The notes under the pieces: model-generated
Database searches by the model: none
Told to the model about the DNA's origin: nothing
The model's input: the letters and a program-made list of their open reading frames with translations, nothing else
In this document: positions 6,922 to 16,198 of the stretch, piece after piece
Layout of the letters: each line of letters opens with the position of its first letter
How positions within the stretch are numbered: the stretch's first letter is position 1
Position numbers and translations under genes: made by a program
Source: Bacteroidales bacterium
Lineage (GTDB): Bacteria; Bacteroidota; Bacteroidia; Bacteroidales; GCA-2748055
Length of the DNA stretch: 51,238 bases
NCBI GenBank assembly: GCA_029938715.1
Contig: JAOZUK010000018.1
Location: 1-51,238 of the forward strand
Direction: 5' to 3'

Positions 6922-8052
6922 CTAAGCATTTATCATCATAGGCATCAGAAGCATGAGGGTATCTTCACTCTCATTATCAGTTACTGCCGGAAGCAGAATT
7001 CCAGCCCTGGTGGGATCACTCATCTCGAGAATCACATCATCAGAGGCCAGGTTGGCAAGAATTTCGATGAGAAAGGTAGATTTAAATCCAATTTCCATGT
7101 CTTCGCCTTCGTACTGACAGCTTAGCCTCTCAGTGGCTGAGATTGAAAAATCAATGTCCTGGGCTGAAATATTCAGCTGGTTTCCGGTCAAAGCAAGCTT
7201 TACCAAATTGCTGGCCTGGTTGGAAAATACCGATACCCTCTTAAGTGTGTTATAAAAAGAGAGGCGATCGATACTCATCTTATAAGGATTTTCCGTAGGA
7301 ATCACGGAGTTGTAGCTGGGATAATTGCCCTCCACAAGCCTGCATACCAGTTTGTAGTTGGTGAGGGTAAATGAAGCATTTCTGTCGTCGAATTCAAGGA
7401 CCACTTTATTCTCCTCCTTGGGTAAAATGTTCTTTAACAATGAAGCCGGTTTCTTGGGAAGAATAAAACTGGATGCACTTTCTGCTGCAGCATCGGTCCT
7501 TTTGTATCGAACCAGCTTATGTGCATCTGAAGCTACAAAAGTAATGTCATCGGGCGAAAGCTCCATGAAAATACCATTCATCACCGGACGTAACTCATCA
7601 TCGGCAGTGGCGAAAAGGGATTTATTGATTCCAGTGAGCAGAACCTCCTGGTCCAGTTCCAGCAACTGCTTCTGGTCATCTTTGATCACAGGCATTTGGG
7701 GAAATTCAGCGCCATTCTGACCCATGATGGTAAACTTTCCATTTTCACTCTGGATCACAATCATCAGGCTTTCTGTATTGATCTCAAAAGTGAGTGGAAT
7801 ATCCGGAAACTCTTTTAATGTATCGGTAAGTATACGGGCAGGAACTGCCAGAGCTCCTGAGCCATCGGTATTCTCCAGTTGAATCTGGGTAATCAGAGTG
7901 GATTCAAGATCCGACGCTGTAATCTCCAGGTTACCGTCCTCCAGAGAAAAGAGGAAATTATCTAGAATTGGAAGCGTGTTCTTATTACTTATCACACGAC
8001 TGACGGCCTGAAGATGGCCCAACAGTTCCATACTGGATACAACAAATTTCAT
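6922..8052 (-). CDS. dnaN: DNA polymerase III beta sliding clamp
   Basis: A 376-residue protein of the normal clamp length with three clamp folds. It starts MKFVVSSMELLGHLQAVSRV and ends with the MLMPMMINA tail that is the conserved clamp C-terminus (usual form PMRL/MPM). Internal landmarks are SDLESTLITQIQ in domain 1, FVASDAHKLVRYK in domain 2 and LEGNYPSYNSVIP-like VEGNYPSYNSVIP. It encircles DNA and tethers the replicative polymerase. It sits in a Bacteroidetes-specific context between a DUF4340 gene of the gld group and the exonuclease gene. Upstream minus-strand sequence contains GTATAAT-like sequence but no clear TAnnTTTG. Confidence 0.97.
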   Translation of the reverse strand: MKFVVSSMELLGHLQAVSRVISNKNTLPILDNFLFSLEDGNLEITASDLESTLITQIQLENTDGSGALAVPARILTDTLKEFPDIPLTFEINTESLMIVIQSENGKFTIMGQNGAEFPQMPVIKDDQKQLLELDQEVLLTGINKSLFATADDELRPVMNGIFMELSPDDITFVASDAHKLVRYKRTDAAAESASSFILPKKPASLLKNILPKEENKVVLEFDDRNASFTLTNYKLVCRLVEGNYPSYNSVIPTENPYKMSIDRLSFYNTLKRVSVFSNQASNLVKLALTGNQLNISAQDIDFSISATERLSCQYEGEDMEIGFKSTFLIEILANLASDDVILEMSDPTRAGILLPAVTDNESEDTLMLLMPMMINA

Positions 8053-8122
8053 GGTTATCTGAGTTTTAAAAAATAAGTCATTAATCCATCAATTATACGA
8101 AAAAAAAATGTGAAAGCCTCGA

Positions 8123-9094
8123 CTACTTATCCCCAACATAGTGGGACAAATCACGCATAAGTACATCCAGATATATATAGTTGACAATCAACGCTTCAGG
8201 GTCATCATTGTAAAACACCAGGGCCTTGAACATATGGGGTTGTTCACCCTGGTTTTCAACGTAGGAAAAAACCTGAAGGCTATGTTTCTCTCCACTGTAT
8301 GACTCCACATGTAAAAGGGCCATTGGTTGGTGAGAAGAATCAGCGTGAAGCAACGAAGAGGCAGTTATGTCAAATTTGTCCTCATAAACGATGGAAGTGA
8401 AGTAACTAAATAGCAACCGAATGGCCAGCTCATTAAGTTTTCCGGTGGATAAAGCAGTTTCATTATTGGCAGGCAGGCAGCTGATATTGCCCTCCAAATC
8501 CTGCTCAAAACGGAAGCCTGCTGCGTCCTGCAATTCTATTTCAATTTTAAAGATTTCTGAAGGCAACAGGTCAATCAGCAAATGTTCCCGGTAGTGGTTC
8601 GGGGCGCTAGAGAAGACCTTCTCCAAATTCAAGCCTGGGTAACCCGCTACCGAAACGTAGAATGAATTTTCAGAACTCACCGGGGTAATAAGGTATCGGC
8701 CTTCCCTCACCTTCAACTCATAAGTAAGCAAGATTTTATCGCCTCTGTAAAAGGTAATGGATCTGGTTGGTATGTGGGTAGGTTCCGAATCATTGGAGAT
8801 GATGGAGCTGATCTCCATTCGCTCTGCGGCAATCAACAGGTTCTCCACCTGAACCTTACCAGCCTCCTCTTTCCCGTTAAGTATCCAGGTATCGTTCTCT
8901 CTGGAAAGTATAGTTGAATCGATGGGGTCGGATAGCACAATGCGATCCACTTCACCTGAAGATTTTAGCGCTACCTGCCTGCTGTTACCCCTCATGGTGC
9001 TCCAGGGATTTGTAAATACCAACAGCACCACCACAAGCACAACTATGCTTGCAATAACTGTCACTGTTTTTCGGGTAGAAGCTGTCTGCATCAA
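8123..9094 (-). CDS. DUF4340 family single-pass membrane protein
   Basis: A 323-residue protein with a single N-terminal membrane helix (about 10-29, VIASIVVLVVVLLVF) and a periplasmic remainder with repeated beta-strand segments, as in DUF4340 proteins that sit beside ABC-transporter auxiliary proteins of the GldG type. WILNGKEEAGKVQVENLL near residue 70 is characteristic. In its natural context it would follow gldG, with which it probably cooperates; here an Abi gene separates them. The exact role is unknown. Confidence 0.75.
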   Translation of the reverse strand: MMQTASTRKTVTVIASIVVLVVVLLVFTNPWSTMRGNSRQVALKSSGEVDRIVLSDPIDSTILSRENDTWILNGKEEAGKVQVENLLIAAERMEISSIISNDSEPTHIPTRSITFYRGDKILLTYELKVREGRYLITPVSSENSFYVSVAGYPGLNLEKVFSSAPNHYREHLLIDLLPSEIFKIEIELQDAAGFRFEQDLEGNISCLPANNETALSTGKLNELAIRLLFSYFTSIVYEDKFDITASSLLHADSSHQPMALLHVESYSGEKHSLQVFSYVENQGEQPHMFKALVFYNDDPEALIVNYIYLDVLMRDLSHYVGDK

Positions 9095-9146
9095 ATTGGT
9101 TGTGTATTAGTACTTCATTTCGAATCCACTATTCATGTCTTAAGTA

Positions 9147-10085
9147 TTAAACAGACCAAAGTGGTTCATTATCCCATTTGGAAGGAAAGCCCATCGCCCC
9201 AACGTGTATATTCGGATACGATGTTAAAAGGTTTTTAAAGTCATCTATCATTGAATTCTGATCATTTATACTTTTCAATAAGTAAATAATCATTGAGAGA
9301 ATATAATAGACTCGATCGTTTGGTATTGATAGATTATTCAGCCATTGATGTTTAGGTGAATTTGGAATCATTGGTTGAATTCGCATTACCCTATTCCACA
9401 ATCTTGAATGATGGGCGCAAACATTACGAACATATACAAAACCATGCAACCATGAACTAAAAGTCCTATCATCTAAACCGAAATAATCAGCAATGAGCCG
9501 TTTACTCCTCCCTGGCTTAGCGTTTGAGAATAGTTTTGAAATCGCACCAAAGGATATTACTTCAAATGCAGTCCACGATGGAGGAAGTACATTGTTGTAC
9601 TTCTTCCTAAATGCTTGAATAAATTGAGCATCACTGCGTCGAAATTCGGTTCTTATCTTTTCGAGTGTATCGTTATGAATAATAGATTTTTTGAAATTTT
9701 CAGTGCGGGTATACCAGAATGGGTCAAACTGGTGTGAAAAGATATATATCATTTTTGCCCTAACAGCTATTTCAACCTTCTCTAGTTCCTTAACAATCAA
9801 CTGACGCAAGTCCCTATCAAAACAATACATACTATATGCATCTTCAAATCTCGCACCTTTCTTGAAAGTATGATTTGCTTTGTCAGCAAGAAGGGGGTAC
9901 CAGTAGCCACTTAGACGGTAATAACTCTTCTTTTCAAGGATATCAAGGAAAGAACCCTCATCTTCAATTCTTAACCCTCTCTCTTTTAGTTGAGATAATT
10001 GGGCTTTATAAGTTAACGCTGGTTTGGTATATGGTACTTTAGTCACTGAAGGAAAAAAAAAGCTTACCCTGAGCGCGCTGTTCAA
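9147..10085 (-). CDS. Abi (AbiD/AbiF, Abi_2) family abortive-infection protein
   Basis: A 312-residue (or 299, if GTG 10046 is used) Abi_2 family protein. The hallmark YTKPALTYKAQL is near the start, followed by SYYRLSGYWYPLL (54-66), FEDAYSMYCFDRDLR (80-94) and VEIAVRAKMIY. The HEPN RNase motif RNVCAHH is intact: R220 and H225 are in RX4H spacing. AbiD/AbiF proteins are linked to phage-triggered abortive infection through RNA cleavage. The first 13 residues from ATG 10085 do not look family-like. The gene is AT-rich and lies between gldG and the DUF4340 gene, separated by 137 and 52 bp, while other genes of this train are packed. I infer insertion into an envelope/replication operon. Confidence 0.85.
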   Translation of the reverse strand: MNSALRVSFFFPSVTKVPYTKPALTYKAQLSQLKERGLRIEDEGSFLDILEKKSYYRLSGYWYPLLADKANHTFKKGARFEDAYSMYCFDRDLRQLIVKELEKVEIAVRAKMIYIFSHQFDPFWYTRTENFKKSIIHNDTLEKIRTEFRRSDAQFIQAFRKKYNNVLPPSWTAFEVISFGAISKLFSNAKPGRSKRLIADYFGLDDRTFSSWLHGFVYVRNVCAHHSRLWNRVMRIQPMIPNSPKHQWLNNLSIPNDRVYYILSMIIYLLKSINDQNSMIDDFKNLLTSYPNIHVGAMGFPSKWDNEPLWSV

Positions 10086-10222
10086 ATGGGAAGCGGGGTA
10101 AGCATGTTAATACAAAGATAAGATGTTGATAATCAAAATGCAAATAAATCTCATTCGACTACCATTGAGCATTCTACCCAGAATTCAATTCTTTCTATGT
10201 GCAATCATTGCGATCAACCTCC

Positions 10223-11929
10223 TCACGTATACCTCCTCCTCCTTATATAGTGGATGGCCAGTCCGGAAAGGAGGACCAGTAGAAGGGGGAGCAGGGTGTT
10301 GATTAACTTCCATTTTAGTACCTGGCTCTTTTGATTGATCAAATCGCTGTTTAGCAGTCGCAGTTTAAACTCCCGGGAACGAAGCTCCATGATGCCGGTG
10401 TCGTCGGTCATGTAGTTTATCACATTCATCACAAACTCCATGTTTCCAAATGTCTGCCTTGTATACCTGTCGTAACCAAGGCGCTGGGCTCTGTATGCAC
10501 CCTGTTCAAACTGCACTTCGTTGGCAATAATATCTCCATCGGTAAGCACAAAAATGGAGGCGGCCTCGCTTCTGGGCAACACCTGATAATCGGGTGGATA
10601 GACCCCGTTGGGCTTGGGGTAATTTTTGTAAAATGACTCAAACTCTCCCTCCAGAAGAACTCCCACAATTAGGTGGGAAGAGGAATAGAGCGCTGGATCG
10701 GGCTGCCGGGTTACCTCTTCCATGCTAATGTAGATAGGGACATCTCTTGTCCGGCTGGCGGGTGAAGTGGCCAGCAACACGGTCTTTGAGGCCTGCCGGT
10801 TCCCATCATCAATGGTGTCGATGCTGGAGGCAAATTCGCTCTTCACATAGTTGAGTCCGCGTGTTACAGGATGGGTGGATGGTCCCGCCAACAGAGGATG
10901 GTAAACCCAGGGTACCATGGTGAAGTTGGCCTGCTCACCGGCAGGTGCTGTATTTACAGGGACCAGGTTACACTGTAGATCGGCTACCAGGTTGTAATTG
11001 ATGCGGATTCCGTATTTAAACAGGAGATCCTCCAATCCCACCTGGTTGGCCAGGGCCACTGTGGTTCCGACCGATAGGCTGTCGGCAAAGGGATGAACCG
11101 GATCCAGGAAGAAGAGCACCCTTCCCCCCTGCATAATGTACTGGTCAATGGCAAACTTGTCGGCCTCACTGAATGGTTGCATGGGCTTAGCGATGATCAA
11201 GGCCTGGTAATTTTTCAGGGCCTCCACATTTCCATGTATATAGCCCCTGTCTACCTGGAAGAAGTTTTTTAATTCATCCATCAGACTGTGTGTCTGAAGA
11301 GAATCCAGTTCTCCATGTCCTTCAATAAAAGCAATGTTGGGAATCTCCTCCAGGGTCAGGCTATGTATGGCCCTCATAAACTCATACTCGAGGGTCTGAA
11401 TAGAGTTATTCAGATTCTGCTCGTGGGGAAGTGATGGATTATTCTTTAAAAGGTTCACCGGGATCTCAAATCCTTTGTAACTGATCATGGCTCCCGGAAA
11501 AATATGTTTGGTAGAGGCCCCTCCCTCCCCGTCGTTAAACTGGATGTTGGTCACATTAAGTCCCTTTTGGTACAACTCACCAATCATGCGGTTGCGGATG
11601 GCTTCATCCGTTTCGTCGTAAAGATTGACAAACTCATACTGCAGTTTGTCTCCACCGTAAGCCCTGAATTCATCCATGAGCTCATGAATAGACTTTCGGA
11701 AGTTCACGAATTCTGCCGGCAGGTCTCCGTCCAGATAGATCCTGGCAAATACAGGTTCATCCAGACTTCGAAGTAACTGCTTTGACGATTTGGAAAGGGT
11801 ATAGCGCTTTTCTGAGGTCAGATCGATTCTGAAAAATTTCATACCCGACAGCAATCCCAGTAAAAGAACCAGGACCAGGGTGAGGACCAGCTGAAATAAA
11901 TGGCGCTTTTTAAGTTGTTTCTTATCCAT
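10223..11929 (-). CDS. gldG: Gliding-motility ABC transporter auxiliary protein GldG
   Basis: A 568-residue protein. An N-terminal membrane helix (about 10-30, LFQLVLTLVLVLLLGLLSG) is followed by a periplasmic ABC_transp_aux domain with the FRIDLTSEKRYTLS opening diagnostic of GldG, then GAMISYKGFEIPVNLLKN, and FIEGHGELD. A second membrane helix ends the protein (LINTLLPLLLVLLSGL) before an arginine-rich tail. It belongs with GldF and an ATPase GldA (not in the window) as an ABC transporter needed for gliding in Flavobacterium. Many non-gliding Bacteroidetes keep the pair, so motility is not implied. It starts 6 nt after gldF. Confidence 0.92.
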   Translation of the reverse strand: MDKKQLKKRHLFQLVLTLVLVLLLGLLSGMKFFRIDLTSEKRYTLSKSSKQLLRSLDEPVFARIYLDGDLPAEFVNFRKSIHELMDEFRAYGGDKLQYEFVNLYDETDEAIRNRMIGELYQKGLNVTNIQFNDGEGGASTKHIFPGAMISYKGFEIPVNLLKNNPSLPHEQNLNNSIQTLEYEFMRAIHSLTLEEIPNIAFIEGHGELDSLQTHSLMDELKNFFQVDRGYIHGNVEALKNYQALIIAKPMQPFSEADKFAIDQYIMQGGRVLFFLDPVHPFADSLSVGTTVALANQVGLEDLLFKYGIRINYNLVADLQCNLVPVNTAPAGEQANFTMVPWVYHPLLAGPSTHPVTRGLNYVKSEFASSIDTIDDGNRQASKTVLLATSPASRTRDVPIYISMEEVTRQPDPALYSSSHLIVGVLLEGEFESFYKNYPKPNGVYPPDYQVLPRSEAASIFVLTDGDIIANEVQFEQGAYRAQRLGYDRYTRQTFGNMEFVMNVINYMTDDTGIMELRSREFKLRLLNSDLINQKSQVLKWKLINTLLPLLLVLLSGLAIHYIRRRRYT

Positions 11930-11935
11930 TCTCTT

Positions 11936-12667
11936 CTACCATTTACTGCTTTGTAGCACGGTTCTGGTACCCATAATAAACAGCACCATAACGCCTGCAA
12001 AATAGAGCAGGTCCCTGGAATCGATCACCCCCCTGCTAATGGAGTTATAATGGAGACTGATACCCAGTCTTGAGACCAGTAAAGCGATTGAGCCCGATTG
12101 GGCCAGACCACTTAGGAACTCAAATCCCAGGTACATCATAAACGAAAGAAATACTGCTATGATAAAAGCGACTATCTGGTTACTAGTAAGTGATGAAGCA
12201 AAGATTCCTATGGCCGCATAGATTCCTCCCAAAAACAACAACCCAATGTAAGATCCCCAGGCACCTCCAATGTCCATATTGCCAGGCGGACTGCCCAGTC
12301 GGGCCACCGACCAGAAATAGACCAGTGTGGGGAGTAAGGAGAAAAGCACCAGGGCCCATGAGGCCAGAAACTTGGCAAGAATAATCTGAAGCTCTGAAAC
12401 TGGCCGGGTATTGAGTAAATCCAGTGTCCCCATTCGTTTCTCCTCGGAGATCATGCGCATGGTGATGGCCGGTACAAGAAACAGGAATACCCATGGAGCA
12501 ATGGCAAACAGGGTATCCAATGTGGCATATCCGTTTTCAATCACATTGAATTGTCCGGGTACGATCCACATAAAAAGAGTATTGAGCAGAAGAAACACAA
12601 CAATGACCACATAACCCGTCAGGCTGCTGAAAAATCCACTAATCTCTTTGCTAAATTGCGACCACAT
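11936..12667 (-). CDS. gldF: Gliding-motility ABC transporter permease GldF
   Basis: A 243-residue membrane protein with about six helices, first at 16-34 (GYVVIVVFLLLNTLFMWI). The EEKRMGTLDLLNTRPVS segment after the second helix matches the conserved cytoplasmic loop of ABC-2 type permeases. The order gldF then gldG with a 6-nt gap is that of other Bacteroidetes. It forms the membrane channel of the Gld ABC transporter. It follows the SpoIID gene by 13 nt on the same strand. Confidence 0.92.
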   Translation of the reverse strand: MWSQFSKEISGFFSSLTGYVVIVVFLLLNTLFMWIVPGQFNVIENGYATLDTLFAIAPWVFLFLVPAITMRMISEEKRMGTLDLLNTRPVSELQIILAKFLASWALVLFSLLPTLVYFWSVARLGSPPGNMDIGGAWGSYIGLLFLGGIYAAIGIFASSLTSNQIVAFIIAVFLSFMMYLGFEFLSGLAQSGSIALLVSRLGISLHYNSISRGVIDSRDLLYFAGVMVLFIMGTRTVLQSSKW

Positions 12668-12680
12668 GGCTATTCACACC

Positions 12681-13853
12681 TTAATACTTAAAATCTACCT
12701 GGGTTATACTGGATGCCGGCAGATCTCTGAAATCCATCAATCGTACATCAAAGAAATAGAATTGGAGGATATCCTGATAACTGAAAAAATCCCGTGCCAT
12801 CTTCAGGGCCCCTTCCTGACTCATCCCCACTCCATGGCCATAACCTTTTCCCCACACAAGGACCGAATCCCCATCGGGAAACATATCAAAAAACGAAGAC
12901 TCAAATCCCCAGTCCTCACTGATTTTAGTCATTCGAATGGAATCTTTGTCGAGGATAAAGTTTTCTCTTCGCCGCATCTGTTCCACATAGATAATCTCTT
13001 CAGGAATCTTAGTCACCGATTTCATTCCATTGTCCAGCAGATAATTCTTCCAATCCTCAAAAGAGATGGTATCGCGCCATTTGGCATGGGGCTGATGAAG
13101 CGAATAGGGATCCACTACTGATTGTAAGTAATCCACTTCGTTCATCCATACACTGGATGCCCGCTGTGTCTGTCCTCCACTGTTGGTATGATATACGGCT
13201 GAAATCAGTTTATAGTTAAAATCGGCTAACACCAAACCGGTGGTCTCCAGAATGGACTCAAGGATCATGGGGTTCATTCTGCTTTTTCCATGGTAGGATT
13301 GACAGTGTATCCCGTCACAAAGGGAATACCTTTCATCCTGGTGCCGGTCCAGGTTCTTCATGGCAAAGGTCCTGAAAAGAATAGACTGTGCTTTGTAAAA
13401 CTCCGTTTCTGCCTTCGGACCTACTTCAGATTCTACCACACCGGCCAGGTATTTGTCAAAATCAACCCGGTTCACCAGGGTCATGCAACTATCGCTGGTA
13501 AACACAACCAGATCGTCATCATAGGGCCGGGTCTCCAACTCAGGGTCCATGGGTCTGATTTGAAATACCGATTCAAGGGTGAGTGCGTTGAACTCGATGA
13601 GACTGGCATGCCCGAAATCGGTGCTGGCATCAAGCACTTTCACTCCGTTTTTTTCCTGGGTAAGGTAGAGGACTCCACCAGCATCCATCCTGGTTACTTC
13701 CGAACCATCCACCAGTAGCTGATAACTTCCCTCCATACAGTAGACCACAGCAGCATTAACCAGCTGGTTATGGAACAATCCAACACTCACTGGCTGTGCA
13801 TTCACCCCGATCCATCCAATGGCAATCCATATTAAAGTAAAAATCCGCCTCAT
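12681..13853 (-). CDS. SpoIID/LytB domain protein
   Basis: A 390-residue exported protein. The signal peptide ends near VNAQ (residue 20). The SpoIID domain begins with FDKYLAGVVESEVG (about 134-147, catalytic Glu in ESE) and continues with ILFRTFAMKN, CDGIHCQSYHG, AVYHTNSGGQT and the terminal GYGHGVGMSQEGA (about 337-349). In Firmicutes SpoIID is a lytic transglycosylase and LytB an amidase enhancer. In Bacteroidetes the domain is common but the peptidoglycan role is inferred. The start overlaps the lpxB stop by four bases (13850-13853), so the two are coupled. Confidence 0.85.
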   Translation of the reverse strand: MRRIFTLIWIAIGWIGVNAQPVSVGLFHNQLVNAAVVYCMEGSYQLLVDGSEVTRMDAGGVLYLTQEKNGVKVLDASTDFGHASLIEFNALTLESVFQIRPMDPELETRPYDDDLVVFTSDSCMTLVNRVDFDKYLAGVVESEVGPKAETEFYKAQSILFRTFAMKNLDRHQDERYSLCDGIHCQSYHGKSRMNPMILESILETTGLVLADFNYKLISAVYHTNSGGQTQRASSVWMNEVDYLQSVVDPYSLHQPHAKWRDTISFEDWKNYLLDNGMKSVTKIPEEIIYVEQMRRRENFILDKDSIRMTKISEDWGFESSFFDMFPDGDSVLVWGKGYGHGVGMSQEGALKMARDFFSYQDILQFYFFDVRLMDFRDLPASSITQVDFKY

Positions 13854-14974
13854 TCACCAGGTTCTTTTAACAATTCAATTATTCGTTTTCCAATTCGCTC
13901 TGAAACTCCGGGAGTACCAAGATCGGCCCCAATGGCTTCATACCCTTTCAACATTCTCTCCCTGTACTCCTTGTCGCCCAGAATCTTTGATAGCTCAACG
14001 GCCGAGCGTCCATACAGATCCTTCTGTATAATCTCAACCACAAGCTGTTTTCCATAAATCAGATTTACAAGGCTGATAAAATTAATCTTTATTAGCGGTT
14101 TTACAATGCGATAACCCAGAGCGCTGGTCCGGTAAAGCACTGCCTGGGGTAGATTGAAAAGGCCGGCTTCAAGGGTGGCTGTACCAGAAGTAATAAGTCC
14201 GGCAAATGAGGATTCCAGCAATGGGTAGGTCTCTCCAAAGACAATTTTCACGTCGGTACCTTTCAGTGACTCGTCATATAATGAAGGGTCTATGGAGGGA
14301 GCGCCTGCCACCACAAACTGATATTCAGGATGTTCACCTGCCAGTTTTACCATGGGAGGAAGGGTGGTCTCAATCTCTCGTTTTCTCGAACCTGCCAGCA
14401 GAGCCACCAGTGGTTTCTGGTCAATCCCATGTCTCTTTTTCCAACTATCGCTTCCTTCAAACTTGCCCCTGAATCTGGCAATTTCGTCCACAAGTGGATT
14501 TCCAAAATACTCCACATGTATATCGAAACGCTTAAAATAGTCCACTTCAAATGGCAGTATGGAGAAAACCTGATCTGTATACTTCTTTATTTTTTTAACC
14601 CGCCATTCCTGCCAGGCCCAAACTTTTGGAGAGATATAGTAAAATACTTTAATGTCCTGAGATCGGGCAAACCGGGCCATTCTAAAATTAAATCCCGCAT
14701 AGTCAACCGGAATAAAGAGATCGGGCTGCCATTCACCCATAAGATCCTTCATTTTCCTCATATTCCGGAAGATCTTTCGCAGATGCAGCAAAGCATCGAT
14801 CAGCATATAACTGGTCTCCCTGTAGTGCATCACAAAACCGTCCGCCACCTCCTGCATCAGATCACCCCCCATAAACCGGAATTCGGCATTGGGATCCTGC
14901 TTTTTCAACTGCTTCATCAGGTTTGAGGCGTGTAGGTCACCGGAGGCTTCCCCTGCTATCAGAAAATACTTCAT
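13850..14974 (-). CDS. lpxB: Lipid-A-disaccharide synthase
   Basis: A 374-residue glycosyltransferase of family GT19 and normal length. The signature GEASGD is at residues 8-13. Further landmarks are VDYAGFNFRMARFA, YYISPKVWAWQEWRVKKIK and FGNPLVDE, then the UDP-binding LLAGSRKREIETTLP and TSGTATLEAGLFNLPQAVLY. It condenses UDP-2,3-diacylglucosamine with lipid X to form the lipid A disaccharide, so the organism makes lipid A. It overlaps the SpoIID gene by four bases and follows the small membrane gene by six. Confidence 0.96.
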   Translation of the reverse strand: MKYFLIAGEASGDLHASNLMKQLKKQDPNAEFRFMGGDLMQEVADGFVMHYRETSYMLIDALLHLRKIFRNMRKMKDLMGEWQPDLFIPVDYAGFNFRMARFARSQDIKVFYYISPKVWAWQEWRVKKIKKYTDQVFSILPFEVDYFKRFDIHVEYFGNPLVDEIARFRGKFEGSDSWKKRHGIDQKPLVALLAGSRKREIETTLPPMVKLAGEHPEYQFVVAGAPSIDPSLYDESLKGTDVKIVFGETYPLLESSFAGLITSGTATLEAGLFNLPQAVLYRTSALGYRIVKPLIKINFISLVNLIYGKQLVVEIIQKDLYGRSAVELSKILGDKEYRERMLKGYEAIGADLGTPGVSERIGKRIIELLKEPGE

Positions 14975-14980
14975 GCTATC

Positions 14981-15283
14981 TCAGGCAAATTTAAGGACCA
15001 ACATCAGAAATGCAAGCACCAGTGTTGCAAATATAACCCCTCTGGATGAAAATGTCCGGTCTGTCCATATAAATAGGAAAAAGAGCAGTAGATTGGGAAT
15101 GGCCGACAGACTTATTATTTTTGACAGGAGTCTCGAATGTTGAAACTCTGCCAGGAAATCGAATAGTCCTCCATCGAATTTTACAGCCCAAAATATTATC
15201 AGGAAAGTCATAGGGAGGATGATTCCCGGAACGAGCCCCCACCACATGTTATCAAATCGCTTATTGACTTTCATTTTACCCAA
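14981..15283 (-). CDS. Small three-helix membrane protein between surE and lpxB
   Basis: A 100-residue protein with three hydrophobic helices: about 13-33 (WGLVPGIILPMTFLIIFWAV), 52-72 (ISLSAIPNLLLFFLFIW) and 80-98. I do not recognise a named family. Its start overlaps the surE end by eight bases and lpxB starts 6 nt after its stop, so it is part of the same transcript. The tight coupling suggests a conserved Bacteroidetes gene, but function is unknown. Confidence 0.7.
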   Translation of the reverse strand: MGKMKVNKRFDNMWWGLVPGIILPMTFLIIFWAVKFDGGLFDFLAEFQHSRLLSKIISLSAIPNLLLFFLFIWTDRTFSSRGVIFATLVLAFLMLVLKFA

Positions 15284-16061
15284 GTGGAAGTTCGAATGAT
15301 TTCAGTTGCTGCAGATAGTGGTGTGCAGTCAGGTCTGTATCGATGGGCACTATGGAAACATAGTGTTCCTTAAGCGCCTTCTCATCGGTTTCCTCTCCCC
15401 CTCCATCGGGCTCTCTGTTGTGAAAGAATCCCGTAAGCCAGTAATATTCATGGCCCATGGGATCGGTTCGCTTCTCAAACTCCTCCTTCCAGTATCCATT
15501 GGCCTGTTTACAAATCTTTACTCCCTTGATTTCTTTAACCTTAACAGCCGGAATGTTGACATTTAAACAGATTCCATCTGGCAATCCCTCTTTCAATACT
15601 TTACCAATCACACCTCTGGCTATCTGACCCGAGGCTGTAAAATCGGCCTGTGGGCGATAATCCAGCAGGGAAAAACCAACGGATGGGATGTGGTTTATTG
15701 CTCCTTCCATGGCTGCTGCCATGGTCCCCGAGTAGAGTACACTGGAGGAGGAGTTGCTTCCATGATTAATTCCGGAGATCAACAGGTCGGGCTTTCGCTC
15801 CATCAGGCTGTTAAATGCCAGCTTCACACCATCCACAGGGGTGCCATTGGTCAGGTATCTCTTTATTCCCGGAGACTCTTCCACCAACTTTACCCTGAGC
15901 GGGACTTTGATGGTGATGGCATGGGACATCCCCGACATGGGAATCTGAGATGATATGGCCACCACATCGCCAAATTCCCGGGCTACCGAAATCAGGGCTT
16001 TAAAACCATTCGCTTCTATACCATCATCGTTGGTAATTAATATAAGGGGAGTTTGATTCAT
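15276..16061 (-). CDS. surE: 5'/3'-nucleotidase SurE
   Basis: A 261-residue SurE protein. The N-terminal ILITNDDGIEANG carries the metal ligands D11 and D12. Further conserved blocks are SGMSHAITI and GTPVDGVKLA, and the phosphate/metal motif is SGINHGSNSSSSVLYSGT. SurE dephosphorylates nucleoside monophosphates and helps stationary-phase survival. It is the first gene of the long minus-strand train, divergent from the HtrA-like protease across 137 bp. Confidence 0.95.
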   Translation of the reverse strand: MNQTPLILITNDDGIEANGFKALISVAREFGDVVAISSQIPMSGMSHAITIKVPLRVKLVEESPGIKRYLTNGTPVDGVKLAFNSLMERKPDLLISGINHGSNSSSSVLYSGTMAAAMEGAINHIPSVGFSLLDYRPQADFTASGQIARGVIGKVLKEGLPDGICLNVNIPAVKVKEIKGVKICKQANGYWKEEFEKRTDPMGHEYYWLTGFFHNREPDGGGEETDEKALKEHYVSIVPIDTDLTAHHYLQQLKSFELPLG

Positions 16062-16157
16062 TAGATCCGTTTAAGGCCACTAAATTATTTAAATTCCATG
16101 AGATCTGAATTTTTTATTCTAATTTCATTCTCCGAACATTTTGTAGGTACTAAATGT

Positions 16158-16187
16158 TTTGAGTATTGATAACCATATTTACTTTAA
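16158..16187 (+). promoter_or_regulatory. Putative promoter of the HtrA-like gene
   Basis: TTTG (16158-16161), 18 bp, then TACTTTAA (16180-16187): a near match to the TTTG-N19-TAnnTTTG pattern. It leaves a leader of only about six bases before ATG 16199 and so argues against any start upstream of it. Confidence 0.4.
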
Positions 16188-16198
16188 GAAAACAGAAA

